This document shows, in pieces, positions 43,052 through 53,452 of a stretch of 56,474 bases of DNA. The notes under the pieces are model-generated. The model saw nothing but the letters and a program-made list of their open reading frames with translations, had not been told where the DNA came from and searched no databases. This DNA comes from Chloroherpetonaceae bacterium (GTDB lineage: Bacteria > Bacteroidota > Chlorobiia > Chlorobiales > Thermochlorobacteraceae). Each line of letters begins with the position of its first letter. Position 1 is the first letter of the stretch. Location of the stretch: the NCBI GenBank assembly GCA_025055975.1, contig JANWWM010000032.1:1-56474 (forward strand), in the 5' to 3' direction. The position numbers were made by a program, and so were the translations under genes.

Positions 43052-44329
43052 TCAAGAAATCACGCCGAGTTCTTTGCCGACGCGGATGAACTCCGAGACG
43101 ATTTTGTCCAAGTGCCAATCTTCGTGCGAGGTCATATAGCTCGTGCGGAGCATTTCCCAGCCGGGCATCACGCCGGGGCGCACGAAGGCGTTGACGAACA
43201 CGCCCGCGTCGTAGAGTTTGCGCCAAAAGAGAAGCGTCTTGTGTTGGTCGCCGATGATGACCGACACGATTGCCGTGCGCGAATCCATCAGTTTGAAGCC
43301 GTGCGATTTGAGGGCTTGGCGGACTTTGTCGGCGTTGCGGACGAGCTTTTCGACGCGCCAGGGTTCTTCTTTCAAAATCTCCAAGGCTTTGAGCGCCGCC
43401 GCCACGCTTGCCGCCGTGGGCGAAGCGGAAAAGATGAGCGCGGGGGTGTGATGTTTGATGTAGTTGATGACGGCGCGGTCGCCCACGACGAAACCGCCCA
43501 ACGACGCGAAGGTTTTGGAGAACGTGCCCATTGTCAAATCGACCTCGTTTTCCAAGCCGAACTCGGAAGCCGTGCCACGTCCGCCTTTGCCAATCACGCC
43601 AACCGCGTGCGCGTCGTCGACGAGAATTTTCGCGTTGTATCGCTTGGCGAGTTTGACAAGGTCGGGCAGATTGACGATTTCGCCCGACACGGAAAAAACG
43701 CCGTCGGTGGCGATGAGTTTCGCCGCTTCCAGCGGAAGTTTTTTGAGCACGCGCTCCAAATCGTCCATATCGTTGTGCTTGTATCGCTCGACGTTCGCCA
43801 TCATGCCTTTCGCCATCATCGTCGCCATCACCATGCAGGCGTGATTGTCTTTGTCGCTGACGACGTATTCGCCGCGCTGCACGAGGGTGGGAATGATGCC
43901 TTGTCCCGTTTGATAGCCCGTGCTGAACAGCAAGCAGGCTTCCTTGCCCATAAACTCGGCGAGTTTTTCTTCAAGCTCCACGTGCAAATTCACCGTGCCC
44001 GTCAAGTAGCGCGAGCCTGAACAACTCGTGCCGTATTTGTCAATGGCTTTCTTGGCGGCTTCTTTGACGCGCGGGTCGGAGGTCAAGCCGAGATAATTGT
44101 TCGAGCCCGCCATGATCACTTCGCGCCCTTCGATTTTCACGACGGGACCTTCGTTTTCTTCGAGCGGTCGGAAATACGGATAAAGCCCAAGCGCTTTGAC
44201 TTCATCGGCGGCGGTGAAATCATAGCACTTTTGAAACAGGTCTTTGAGGGGCTTGCTTTCGGAGAGCGTCTCGACGGCGCTAACTTCTCGTTCTGACATT
44301 GGTGAAGATGTTTGGATTGCAAGATTCAT
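43052..44329 (-). CDS. PLP-dependent alpha-oxoamine synthase, serine palmitoyltransferase-like
   Basis: A 425-residue fold-type I PLP enzyme of the alpha-oxoamine synthase family (glycine C-acetyltransferase, AONS, ALAS, serine palmitoyltransferase). Landmarks: [53 protein letters not shown] with the PLP-ring Asp and His, and the Schiff-base lysine in [15 protein letters not shown] near residue 271. The [11 protein letters not shown] form and the N-terminal [11 protein letters not shown] resemble bacterial Spt more than KBL or BioF. Spt condenses serine with an acyl thioester to 3-ketosphinganine. A divergent NAD-dependent epimerase gene supports this reading. An alternative start is the Met at 44299. 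Glycine C-acetyltransferase remains possible. Confidence 0.8.
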   Translation of the reverse strand: MNLAIQTSSPMSEREVSAVETLSESKPLKDLFQKCYDFTAADEVKALGLYPYFRPLEENEGPVVKIEGREVIMAGSNNYLGLTSDPRVKEAAKKAIDKYGTSCSGSRYLTGTVNLHVELEEKLAEFMGKEACLLFSTGYQTGQGIIPTLVQRGEYVVSDKDNHACMVMATMMAKGMMANVERYKHNDMDDLERVLKKLPLEAAKLIATDGVFSVSGEIVNLPDLVKLAKRYNAKILVDDAHAVGVIGKGGRGTASEFGLENEVDLTMGTFSKTFASLGGFVVGDRAVINYIKHHTPALIFSASPTAASVAAALKALEILKEEPWRVEKLVRNADKVRQALKSHGFKLMDSRTAIVSVIIGDQHKTLLFWRKLYDAGVFVNAFVRPGVMPGWEMLRTSYMTSHEDWHLDKIVSEFIRVGKELGVIS

Positions 44330-44480
44330 CTATCGACAAGCCGTCAGCGAATTGGCGCGCAAAGCGGGCGGCTGATTTTGGACAACGCGAATCGGCTTTC
44401 GCGCAAAACTGACCGACGGTCATTTACGGCTATATTAAGCAAAGTTTCGATTTTTAACGTTTCTCGCATATTCTCAATTT

Positions 44481-45467
44481 ATGTCAAAAGCGTTGGTTAC
44501 GGGCGCGACGGGCTTCATCGGAAGTCACTTGGTCGATGCCCTTTTGGAGCGCGGCGATTGCGTGCGCGCCTTGATGCGTTCGGCAAGTTTGGCGGAGACG
44601 CTCAAAGAAAAAAAAGTCGAGCTCGTCAAAGGCGATTACCGCGACCTCGCCTCGCTCAAAGAAGCCGTCGCAGGCGTTGATTACGTTTATCACGTCGCGG
44701 GCGTTACGAAAGCGTTGGACGAGAAGACCTATGTCGAGGGCAATGTCGTGGCGACGGAGAATTTGCTCATCGCCACGCTCGAAGCCAATCCGAATCTCAA
44801 ACGCTTTTTGCATGTCTCGTCGGGCGCGGCGGCGGGTTCTTCGCCTTCCGCCGACAACCCAATCGATGAAAGCGCGCCGCCCAAACCCGTAACGCTCTAC
44901 GGCAAAACCAAACTTCAAGCCGAAGAGGTCTGCAAGCGCTTCTTCGATAAACTTCCCATCACCATTGTTCGCCCCAGCATCATTTACGGCGAGCGCGACA
45001 AAGATTTGCTCGAACACTTCAAAACCGTTCAAAGCGGCGTCGTTCCGATTTTCGGTTTCGGCGAAAAAAAATACGACTATCTCTACGTGAAGGATTTGAT
45101 TGAGGGAATGATTGCGGCGGCGGAATCCGACAAAACCAAAGGCGAGATTTACTTCCTTTCGGGCAAGGCGCATAGTTGGGAAGAGGTCGGCGAAGCGGCG
45201 AAACGAGCGTTGGGAAAATCTTTCGCTCTGAAACTCGTTTTTCCCGATTGGCTTTCCTACGCAGTCGCCGCCGTCGTCGAAGACATCAACAAGGCGCGGG
45301 GCAAAATTTCAATCTTGAACCGCGATCGCGCCCGCGACGGCAAAGAACGCTATTGGACGTTTTCGACGAAAAAAGCCGAGCGCGATTTTGGCTTCGCTCC
45401 GAAAACGTCGTTGCAAGACGGCTTCAAACGAACCGTGAAGTGGTATCGAGAACAGGGTTGGTTGTGA
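44481..45467 (+). CDS. NAD(P)-dependent epimerase/dehydratase, candidate ceramide reductase (CerR-like)
   Basis: A 328-residue extended short-chain dehydrogenase. The Rossmann motif is GATGFIG (8-14), and the active site is Tyr140-x3-Lys144 (LYGKTK) with a Ser in HVSSGAAAG. Family members include dihydroflavonol reductases, 3-beta-hydroxysteroid dehydrogenases, hopanoid-associated epimerases and CerR, the reductase of bacterial ceramide synthesis. Divergent pairing with an Spt-like gene, 151 nt apart, makes a ketosphinganine- or ketoceramide-reducing role plausible; this is inference from context. A TATATT element at 44431 preceded by CTGACC may be its promoter. Confidence 0.82.
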   Translation: MSKALVTGATGFIGSHLVDALLERGDCVRALMRSASLAETLKEKKVELVKGDYRDLASLKEAVAGVDYVYHVAGVTKALDEKTYVEGNVVATENLLIATLEANPNLKRFLHVSSGAAAGSSPSADNPIDESAPPKPVTLYGKTKLQAEEVCKRFFDKLPITIVRPSIIYGERDKDLLEHFKTVQSGVVPIFGFGEKKYDYLYVKDLIEGMIAAAESDKTKGEIYFLSGKAHSWEEVGEAAKRALGKSFALKLVFPDWLSYAVAAVVEDINKARGKISILNRDRARDGKERYWTFSTKKAERDFGFAPKTSLQDGFKRTVKWYREQGWL

Positions 45468-45538
45468 GCGAAAAAAGTCTTAATATCGCGCCGAAAAGAC
45501 GGAATTCGTCTGAATCGTCCTTGCAATCGCTTTCTCCG

Positions 45539-45856
45539 ATGAACCTCAAAACGAGCAAAATCATCGCTCTGATTACGCTGTCGCTTCTGACGACCAATGC
45601 GTTCTCAATGCCGCTCGTTTGCGCGGAAAGCGATGCGCTTTCGATCGAGGTCGTGGCGGAATTAACCTCAACGCCCGAAGACGAGGAATCAAACGACGAC
45701 CGTTCCGCCGAACTCGAAGAACGCCAAGAGGAACTCGCCATTCTCTCCGTCTCAACGCCTCTTAACGCCGAAAATCAGACTCGATTCTTTTCGTCAAGTT
45801 CCAGCAGAACCCTCGTTGGCGTTTCGGACGAGCTGATCATTCCTCCCAACGCTTAA
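45539..45856 (+). CDS. Small exported acidic protein
   Basis: A 105-residue protein. A signal peptide (MNLKTSKIIALITLSLLTTNAFSM, cleavage near FSM or VCA) precedes an acidic, Ser/Glu-rich mature part (STPEDEESNDDRSAELEERQEEL) with no predicted fold. No family recognised. The Met at 45539 is chosen because it begins the signal peptide; upstream sequence in this frame overlaps the epimerase gene and is not coding-like. A terminator follows about 200 nt downstream. Moderate confidence that it is expressed. Confidence 0.55.
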   Translation: MNLKTSKIIALITLSLLTTNAFSMPLVCAESDALSIEVVAELTSTPEDEESNDDRSAELEERQEELAILSVSTPLNAENQTRFFSSSSSRTLVGVSDELIIPPNA

Positions 45857-46163
45857 TCTCTCCTTTCCGCAAAGGCTTTTCAAGTTTGTCAATCCGAGCG
45901 GCGTTGCGTCGCTCGACGCCGTTCTTTCGCTCCGCAATCAAGCGTCATTGAAAAAGGGGACAAAGTCGTTGTTTCTTTGTTTGGGACAGTCGTTCTTTCA
46001 TCGTTCTCATTGCATCGTTTTCGCGTTCTTTGCACATTTCTACGTTTCGCGCGAAAAAAGGCGTTCGGTTCGAACGCCTTTTTAATTTTGCGCAACTAAA
46101 AATTTGCCGTCTCGCGTTATCTTTGCGTTTTCAATTCAACGCTTCTTCTTTCTTGCAACGGAA
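45857..46163. other. 307-nt gap before gcvP
   Basis: It holds a CGGCGT/ACGCCG hairpin at about 45899-45922, a pyrimidine-rich stretch and the terminator at 46054-46083. No glycine riboswitch core could be recognised although gcvP follows. TATCTTTG at 46118-46125 matches the Bacteroidota -7 box but lacks a well-spaced TTTG. Confidence 0.5.
46054..46083 (+). terminator. Rho-independent terminator upstream of gcvP
   Basis: AAAAAGGCGTTCG (46055-46067), loop GTT, CGAACGCCTTTTT (46071-46083), then AATTTT. Perfect 13-bp pairing. It insulates gcvP from the upstream transcript. Confidence 0.85.
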
Positions 46164-49058
<2,895 letters not shown>

Positions 49059-49074
49059 GAGGATGGCGCTCTCG

Positions 49075-49113
49075 AACGCAAAAAAGGCTCAAGCGATTGA
49101 GCCTTTTTGCGTT
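49075..49113. terminator. Bidirectional terminator between gcvP and the NifU-domain gene
   Basis: AACGCAAAAAAGGCTCAA (49075-49092), loop GCGA, then TTGAGCCTTTTTGCGTT (49097-49113). Nearly perfect stem with A and T tracts for both strands. Confidence 0.9.
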
Positions 49114-49127
49114 GATTGACGGGAGCG

Positions 49128-49427
49128 TTACATCAGCGCTTCGACGCGAGCGACTTCGGGAACGGCGCGCTTGATGGCTTGTTCCACGCCCGCCCGCAAG
49201 GTCATCGTCGACATTGGGCACGAGCCGCACGCGCCGACAAGACGCAGGTCGACGGTCTTGTCGGGGCGAATGCCGATGAGTTGCGCGTCGCCGCCATCGG
49301 ATTGCAGATATGGGCGCACCATATCGAGCGCTTCTTGCACTTTGGCGTAGAGCGGGTCGGTTCTATCCAAATACGGCTCTTGCGCCGTCGTCGCCTCGCT
49401 TTGCGCAAGTTCGGGTTGTTCAGGCAT
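49128..49427 (-). CDS. NifU C-terminal domain (Nfu-type) Fe-S scaffold protein
   Basis: A 99-residue Fe-S cluster carrier. The Nfu domain runs from about 28: VQEALDMVRPYLQSDGGDAQLIGI, then VGACGSCPMSTMTL with the CxxC pair that binds a cluster at a dimer interface. The N-terminal 25 residues are a variable, Glu/Ala-rich extension. It lies 56 nt behind the mrp gene on the same strand, so the two Fe-S trafficking proteins are probably co-expressed. Confidence 0.93.
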   Translation of the reverse strand: MPEQPELAQSEATTAQEPYLDRTDPLYAKVQEALDMVRPYLQSDGGDAQLIGIRPDKTVDLRLVGACGSCPMSTMTLRAGVEQAIKRAVPEVARVEALM

Positions 49428-49483
49428 ATCGACTTCCTTTCTTTCGTTTGGTTAATGGTTGTTTTAAGGTAGCAAAATTCTTT

Positions 49484-50572
49484 TCACAGTTCAATCTCGA
49501 CTTTTTGCGAGAGCGCGCCCGCGTTGCGAATGGCGATTTGTTGCGCGAGTTTTTCGGCGGCTCGCATAAAGAGTTTGGCGTGTTCGGATTCGGGATTGCG
49601 AACGACGATGGGCAAGCCCTCGTCGCCGCCCTGACGGACTTCTTTGGCGAGCGGAATTTCGCCCAAGAAGGGCAAGTTGTATTCAGCCGCCAAGCGCGCT
49701 CCGCCGCCCTCGCCGAAGATGTATTCTTTCGTGCCGTCGGGCAGAAGGTAGTAGCTCATGTTTTCAATCACGCCCAGAATCGGCACCTTCACGGTCTCGA
49801 ACATCGCAACGGCTTTGATGACGTCGGCAAGCGCGACGTCTTGCGGCGTGGTTACGACGACCGCGCCCGTCAGCGGCACGGATTGCGTGAGCGTGAGTTG
49901 AATGTCGCCCGTGCCCGGCGGCAAATCGAAGATGAGATAATCGAGGTCGTTCCAGACCACGTCGCTCATAAATTGACGGAGCGCCGAGGAAATCATCGGA
50001 CCGCGCCAAACGACCGCCGTTTTGGCATCGACGAGGAAGCCGATGGAAATCATCTTCACGCCGAATCTCTCGATGGGAATGAGCGTTTTGCCCATCACGG
50101 CGGGCTTTTCGTTTTTCAAGCCGAACATGGTGGGAATCGATGGACCGTAGATGTCCGCGTCAATCAAGCCGACCTTTGCGCCGAGCTGGGCGAGCGCGAC
50201 CGCGAGATTGGCGGCGACCGTCGATTTGCCCACGCCGCCCTTGCCCGAACCAACGGCGACGAGGTTTTTCACCTTCGCCAGCGCGTTGCCCGCCTGATTT
50301 GCCATCGGGTTCGCCGTCGTTACGTTCGCGGTCATTTCAACCGAGACGTCTTTGACCTCCTTGATGAAATGCCGAATCGCGTTGACGCAAGCGTTCTTGA
50401 TGAGATCTTTGAGCGGGCAAGCGGGGGTCGTAAGCACGACGGTGAACGCGACGTTCTCGCCATCGATGCGAATGTTTTTGACCATATTGAGCGAAACGAT
50501 GTCGCGCCCCAAATCGGGCTCGATCACGTTGCGCAGCGCGTCAAGCACCTGACGTTCAGTGATGTTCGCCAT
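49484..50572 (-). CDS. mrp: Mrp/NBP35-family ATPase (ApbC), iron-sulfur cluster carrier
   Basis: A 362-residue protein with an N-terminal MIP18/DUF59 domain (about 1-85, TTPACPLKDLI) and a deviant Walker A P-loop ATPase domain (GSGKGGVGKST, about 109-118; GLIDADIYGPSIP; FDLPPGTGDIQLTLTQ). It transfers Fe-S clusters to apoproteins. The CxxC pair that binds the bridging cluster in E. coli Mrp is absent: the corresponding segment reads ENMSYYLLPDGTKEYIFG. This is also seen in other Bacteroidota as far as I recall. The NifU-domain gene lies immediately downstream. Confidence 0.93.
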   Translation of the reverse strand: MANITERQVLDALRNVIEPDLGRDIVSLNMVKNIRIDGENVAFTVVLTTPACPLKDLIKNACVNAIRHFIKEVKDVSVEMTANVTTANPMANQAGNALAKVKNLVAVGSGKGGVGKSTVAANLAVALAQLGAKVGLIDADIYGPSIPTMFGLKNEKPAVMGKTLIPIERFGVKMISIGFLVDAKTAVVWRGPMISSALRQFMSDVVWNDLDYLIFDLPPGTGDIQLTLTQSVPLTGAVVVTTPQDVALADVIKAVAMFETVKVPILGVIENMSYYLLPDGTKEYIFGEGGGARLAAEYNLPFLGEIPLAKEVRQGGDEGLPIVVRNPESEHAKLFMRAAEKLAQQIAIRNAGALSQKVEIEL

Positions 50573-50644
50573 AGACGGTTTGGTTTAAGGATTAACGAGC
50601 ATTCATTTTGCAAATGCTTTTTGGCGCATAGTCGTTTCACGCTC

Positions 50645-51778
50645 TCAAATGGGCTTTTCGTAGATGAGATATTCCTTGTAAGGTTTGCCGCCAACGGCTT
50701 CGCCGAGCTTCATCATTTGCGCGTTGCTTTTGAGCACCCACGAAAGTTCCGCCCGCGTGAAGCCTTTGCGCAAGGCGTTTTCGACCGTCGCCGCATGAAA
50801 AATGCTGTCCAATCCGCGATTGCGATACTCAGGGATTACGCCCATAATGATGGTGCGAATCGTCTTGATTTTGCGCGAATGCCAAAGAAATTTGACGACG
50901 CCGAGCGGCGAGAACGGATTGCCATCGACGTGTTTGAGCGCGACATTGACGTCGGGCAACGAAATCGAACAGCCAATCGGCTCGCCTTTTTCGTTTTCCA
51001 AAATGTAGAGAAAATCCTCGTCGGCGATTTGTTTGAGGTCGGCGGCGAGAGCCATGAACGATTTTTCCGTGAAAGGCACGAACCCCCAATTTTTTTCCCA
51101 TGCGGCGTTGTAGAGTCGGAAAAGGATTTTGGCTTCTTCGCGCCAACGCTTCATTTGAATTTTGCGCAGTTTGACCTTGTAGCGTTGCGTGAGCGCGTCG
51201 GCAAGGCGTTTGAGGCGCGGATAGTCAACGGTGGTTTGGTCGACGATGAAGGCGACGAGTTCTTGAACGACCTCGAAGCCATAATGCCTGCAAAGGTCGT
51301 GATAGTAGGGCGGGTTGTAGGTCATTAGGAACACGGGGGGCGAATCGTAGCCTTTGGAGAGCATTCCGAGTTGGTCGTTTATCGAGGGCGAAATCGGACC
51401 GCGCATCGCGTTCATTCCTTTGGCGGAGAGCCACGCTTTCGCGGCATCGAAAAGCGCGGTCGAGACCTCGACGTCGTTGACGCACTCGAAAAAGCCCCAG
51501 AAGCCGACCCTGTCGCCATGCGTTTCGTTGTGCCGATGATTGACGGTGGCGGTAATCGTGCCGAGCATTTCGCCGTTTCGCCAAGCGGTCAAGCACGCGC
51601 GCTCGGCGTGTTCCCACAAGGGATAGCGCGACGTGTCGAGCGTTTTTTCGTAATCGGCGATGGGGTGCGGAACCCAACATTTGTTTAGTTCGGGGTCGCG
51701 TCGATAAATTTTCCACGCAAACTTGATATAGTCCCGAATTTCCTTTTTGGTTTTGGCTTCTCGGATTTCAATGGACAT
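50645..51778 (-). CDS. GNAT-fold N-acyltransferase-like protein, candidate ceramide synthase (bCerS-like)
   Basis: A 377-residue protein with two GNAT-like halves: an N-terminal part (IEIREAKTKKEIRDYIKFAWKIY, LWEHAERACLTAWRNGEMLGTI, VGFWGFFECVNDVEV, MRGPISPSINDQLGML) and a C-terminal acyl-CoA-binding-like part (GVIPEYRNRGLDSIFHAATV). The GFWGFFE and RGPISPSxNDxxG motifs define a large conserved family to which, as I recall, E. coli YghO and the Caulobacter ceramide synthase bCerS belong. With the Spt-like and CerR-like genes 6-8 kb away this suggests N-acylation of a sphingoid base, but other N-acyltransferase roles are possible. The Met at 51778 begins the conserved region. Confidence 0.7.
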   Translation of the reverse strand: MSIEIREAKTKKEIRDYIKFAWKIYRRDPELNKCWVPHPIADYEKTLDTSRYPLWEHAERACLTAWRNGEMLGTITATVNHRHNETHGDRVGFWGFFECVNDVEVSTALFDAAKAWLSAKGMNAMRGPISPSINDQLGMLSKGYDSPPVFLMTYNPPYYHDLCRHYGFEVVQELVAFIVDQTTVDYPRLKRLADALTQRYKVKLRKIQMKRWREEAKILFRLYNAAWEKNWGFVPFTEKSFMALAADLKQIADEDFLYILENEKGEPIGCSISLPDVNVALKHVDGNPFSPLGVVKFLWHSRKIKTIRTIIMGVIPEYRNRGLDSIFHAATVENALRKGFTRAELSWVLKSNAQMMKLGEAVGGKPYKEYLIYEKPI

Positions 51779-51829
51779 TTTTTCGGTTTGAACTTGAAAG
51801 GCGAATATAAGTCCAAACGGAATAGCGAA

Positions 51830-52429
51830 ATGAAAGTCGTCGGCTTTTTCGTCTGCGCCCTGGTTTTGAGTTCTTGCGATTTGTTTTCGCCGCGCGAGCC
51901 TGAATCGCCGACGAGCGGCGGCGGACGGTTTTTGTGGCAAACGCCCACGCAGCCCGAAATTCTCTTCGTCAATTTGAGCAACGCCTTCGCCTCGCTCAAT
52001 CCAATTGATTACACGCGATCGTTTTCGCCCGCGCCGACGACGGACAATCTTTCGGGCGTCAATTTCGTCTTCACGCCCGCGCCCGAAACGGCGGCGCAAG
52101 CGGCGGCGCTTTTCGCCTCGTGGGACATTTTTTCGGAGCGACGATTTTTCGAGAACTTTCGCAATCAAGTCGCGCCCAGAACCACGCCGCGTTTCGTCGT
52201 TACGGTTACCGAGCGGCTCATCGTTTCGCAACGCCAACAGCAACTTGCCATCGTTTATCGCTTGGACGCGGCGTATTCGAACCCGAATCTTCAACCCGTC
52301 TGCGAGGGTCAGTCGCAACTCGTCATCAAGCAGTCGGAGCAGGGCTTTTGGTATGTGGAGTCGTGGCGCGATTTTCGCAGAGAAAATCCGTTCACGCTCA
52401 GCGAACTCAAACGAGCGCTTGTCAACTGA
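51830..52429 (+). CDS. Lipoprotein, first gene of the mini-kinase operon
   Basis: A 199-residue lipoprotein: a short signal peptide (MKVVGFFVCALVLSSCD) with lipobox LSSC and lipidated Cys at position 16. The mature protein begins with a Ser/Pro/Gly-rich linker, then about 140 residues with a Cys near the end. Its C-terminus (GFWYVESWRDF) resembles that of the lipoprotein at 52941 (WQMSRWDDF), suggesting paralogy; an NTF2-like fold is possible. The stop codon overlaps the next start (TGATG). Function unknown. Confidence 0.8.
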   Translation: MKVVGFFVCALVLSSCDLFSPREPESPTSGGGRFLWQTPTQPEILFVNLSNAFASLNPIDYTRSFSPAPTTDNLSGVNFVFTPAPETAAQAAALFASWDIFSERRFFENFRNQVAPRTTPRFVVTVTERLIVSQRQQQLAIVYRLDAAYSNPNLQPVCEGQSQLVIKQSEQGFWYVESWRDFRRENPFTLSELKRALVN

Positions 52430-52944
52430 TGACGCGCTATCCGAAACTGCTTTCCAAAGGCGCGCATCACAGCGTCATCGCGCTCTCGGAAACCGAAGTC
52501 GGAAAAATTTTCGACGACGACGCGCGCGCCGAGATTGGCTCGGAGGCGGAGAAAATGAAGTTCGCCAATCGCGTCAATGGCTTGGTGGTTCGGTTCATTC
52601 GCCTCGAGGCGCTCAATGAAGCGGAAATGCTCGTGATGGAACGGCTGTATCCGATGGACTTCCGCGCCATCGAGGTCGAGAAACGCGAACTCTACCTTGA
52701 CGTCTTTGAGGACGAACTTCGTCAACTTCACGAAAGCGGATTCGTCCATCGTGATTTGGCTCGCCCTTCAAGCGCGCCGGGCGAGAAATACGACAACATC
52801 TTTCTCACGGCGCGAGGCTTGCGGCTCATCGATGTGGGAATTTCCGCGTTGAAAACGCAAGTGGGCGAGGCGCTGTTTTCGCGTTTCGTCGAGCAAGAGC
52901 GCAAAGAGTTGGAAGAGTTCAAAACTTATTTTTTGGAACGATGA
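52429..52944 (+). CDS. Miniature protein-kinase-like protein
   Basis: A 171-residue protein with the key elements of an eukaryotic-type protein kinase in small size. Visible: a glycine-loop-like KGAHHSVIAL (10-19), a candidate ATP-anchoring Lys26 (VGKIF), a Glu in an alpha-C-like helix (39 or 41), a hinge-like LVMERL, the catalytic loop HRD (107-109) with Asn123 after a longer loop than usual, and the DFG equivalent Asp135-Val-Gly137. It lacks the usual C-lobe after the activation segment, so it is much shorter than Hanks-type kinases (about 260 residues). It sits between two lipoprotein genes with overlaps at both ends. Substrate unknown; protein or small-molecule kinase both possible. Confidence 0.72.
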   Translation: MTRYPKLLSKGAHHSVIALSETEVGKIFDDDARAEIGSEAEKMKFANRVNGLVVRFIRLEALNEAEMLVMERLYPMDFRAIEVEKRELYLDVFEDELRQLHESGFVHRDLARPSSAPGEKYDNIFLTARGLRLIDVGISALKTQVGEALFSRFVEQERKELEEFKTYFLER

Positions 52945-53441
52945 AATTCGCGCTTGCCAGCGTTGCGTGCATCGTCGCGCTTGGCGCCTGCGCCAATCCG
53001 TTTGCGCCCGCGTTGGATAGAACGAATCGCGCAGGGACGGGCATTGGCGATCCGCGCGCCATAGAAGGATTTTTTCAAAAGTTTCGATTCGCTTATCTGA
53101 CGCGCGACACGACGCTCTACGGACAACTCGTCGCCGACGATTTTCAATTCACCTTCGCCAACGCGCAAAATCAAGAAACTTGGGGGCGCGACGTGGAAAT
53201 GCGAACCACCAACGGCTTGTTTCGCAACGCGGAGATTTTGGACTTGCAGTGGAACAGCGTCGTCTTTCAAACGGGCAACGACGATAGCGCGCAAGCGGAA
53301 GTCTGGCGCGCGTTCTTCTTGCGATACGGCTTTAGCGCGGCAAACGCGCAAGAAATTCAAGGGCAAGCTCGATTGATTCTCACTCGCCCGTCGTCCGCTC
53401 ATCCGTGGCAGATGTCGCGTTGGGACGATTTTAGTCAGTGA
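52941..53441 (+). CDS. Lipoprotein, third gene of the mini-kinase operon
   Basis: A 166-residue lipoprotein: signal peptide MKFALASVACIVALGACA with lipobox LGAC (lipidated Cys at 17). The mature domain (AIEGFFQKFRFAYLTRDTTLYGQLVADDFQFTF ... AQEIQGQARLIL, given here in parts) resembles an NTF2-like/SnoaL alpha-beta cone. Its start overlaps the kinase stop as ATGA. Its end resembles the lipoprotein at 51830. It ends 11 nt from the convergent histidine kinase gene. Function unknown. Confidence 0.8.
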   Translation: MKFALASVACIVALGACANPFAPALDRTNRAGTGIGDPRAIEGFFQKFRFAYLTRDTTLYGQLVADDFQFTFANAQNQETWGRDVEMRTTNGLFRNAEILDLQWNSVVFQTGNDDSAQAEVWRAFFLRYGFSAANAQEIQGQARLILTRPSSAHPWQMSRWDDFSQ

Positions 53442-53452
53442 GTTTCGCGCCG

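Noticed and set aside
45899..46083. Glycine riboswitch before gcvP
   Set aside because: The conserved core sequences of the glycine aptamer were not recognisable; the structure present is an ordinary terminator.
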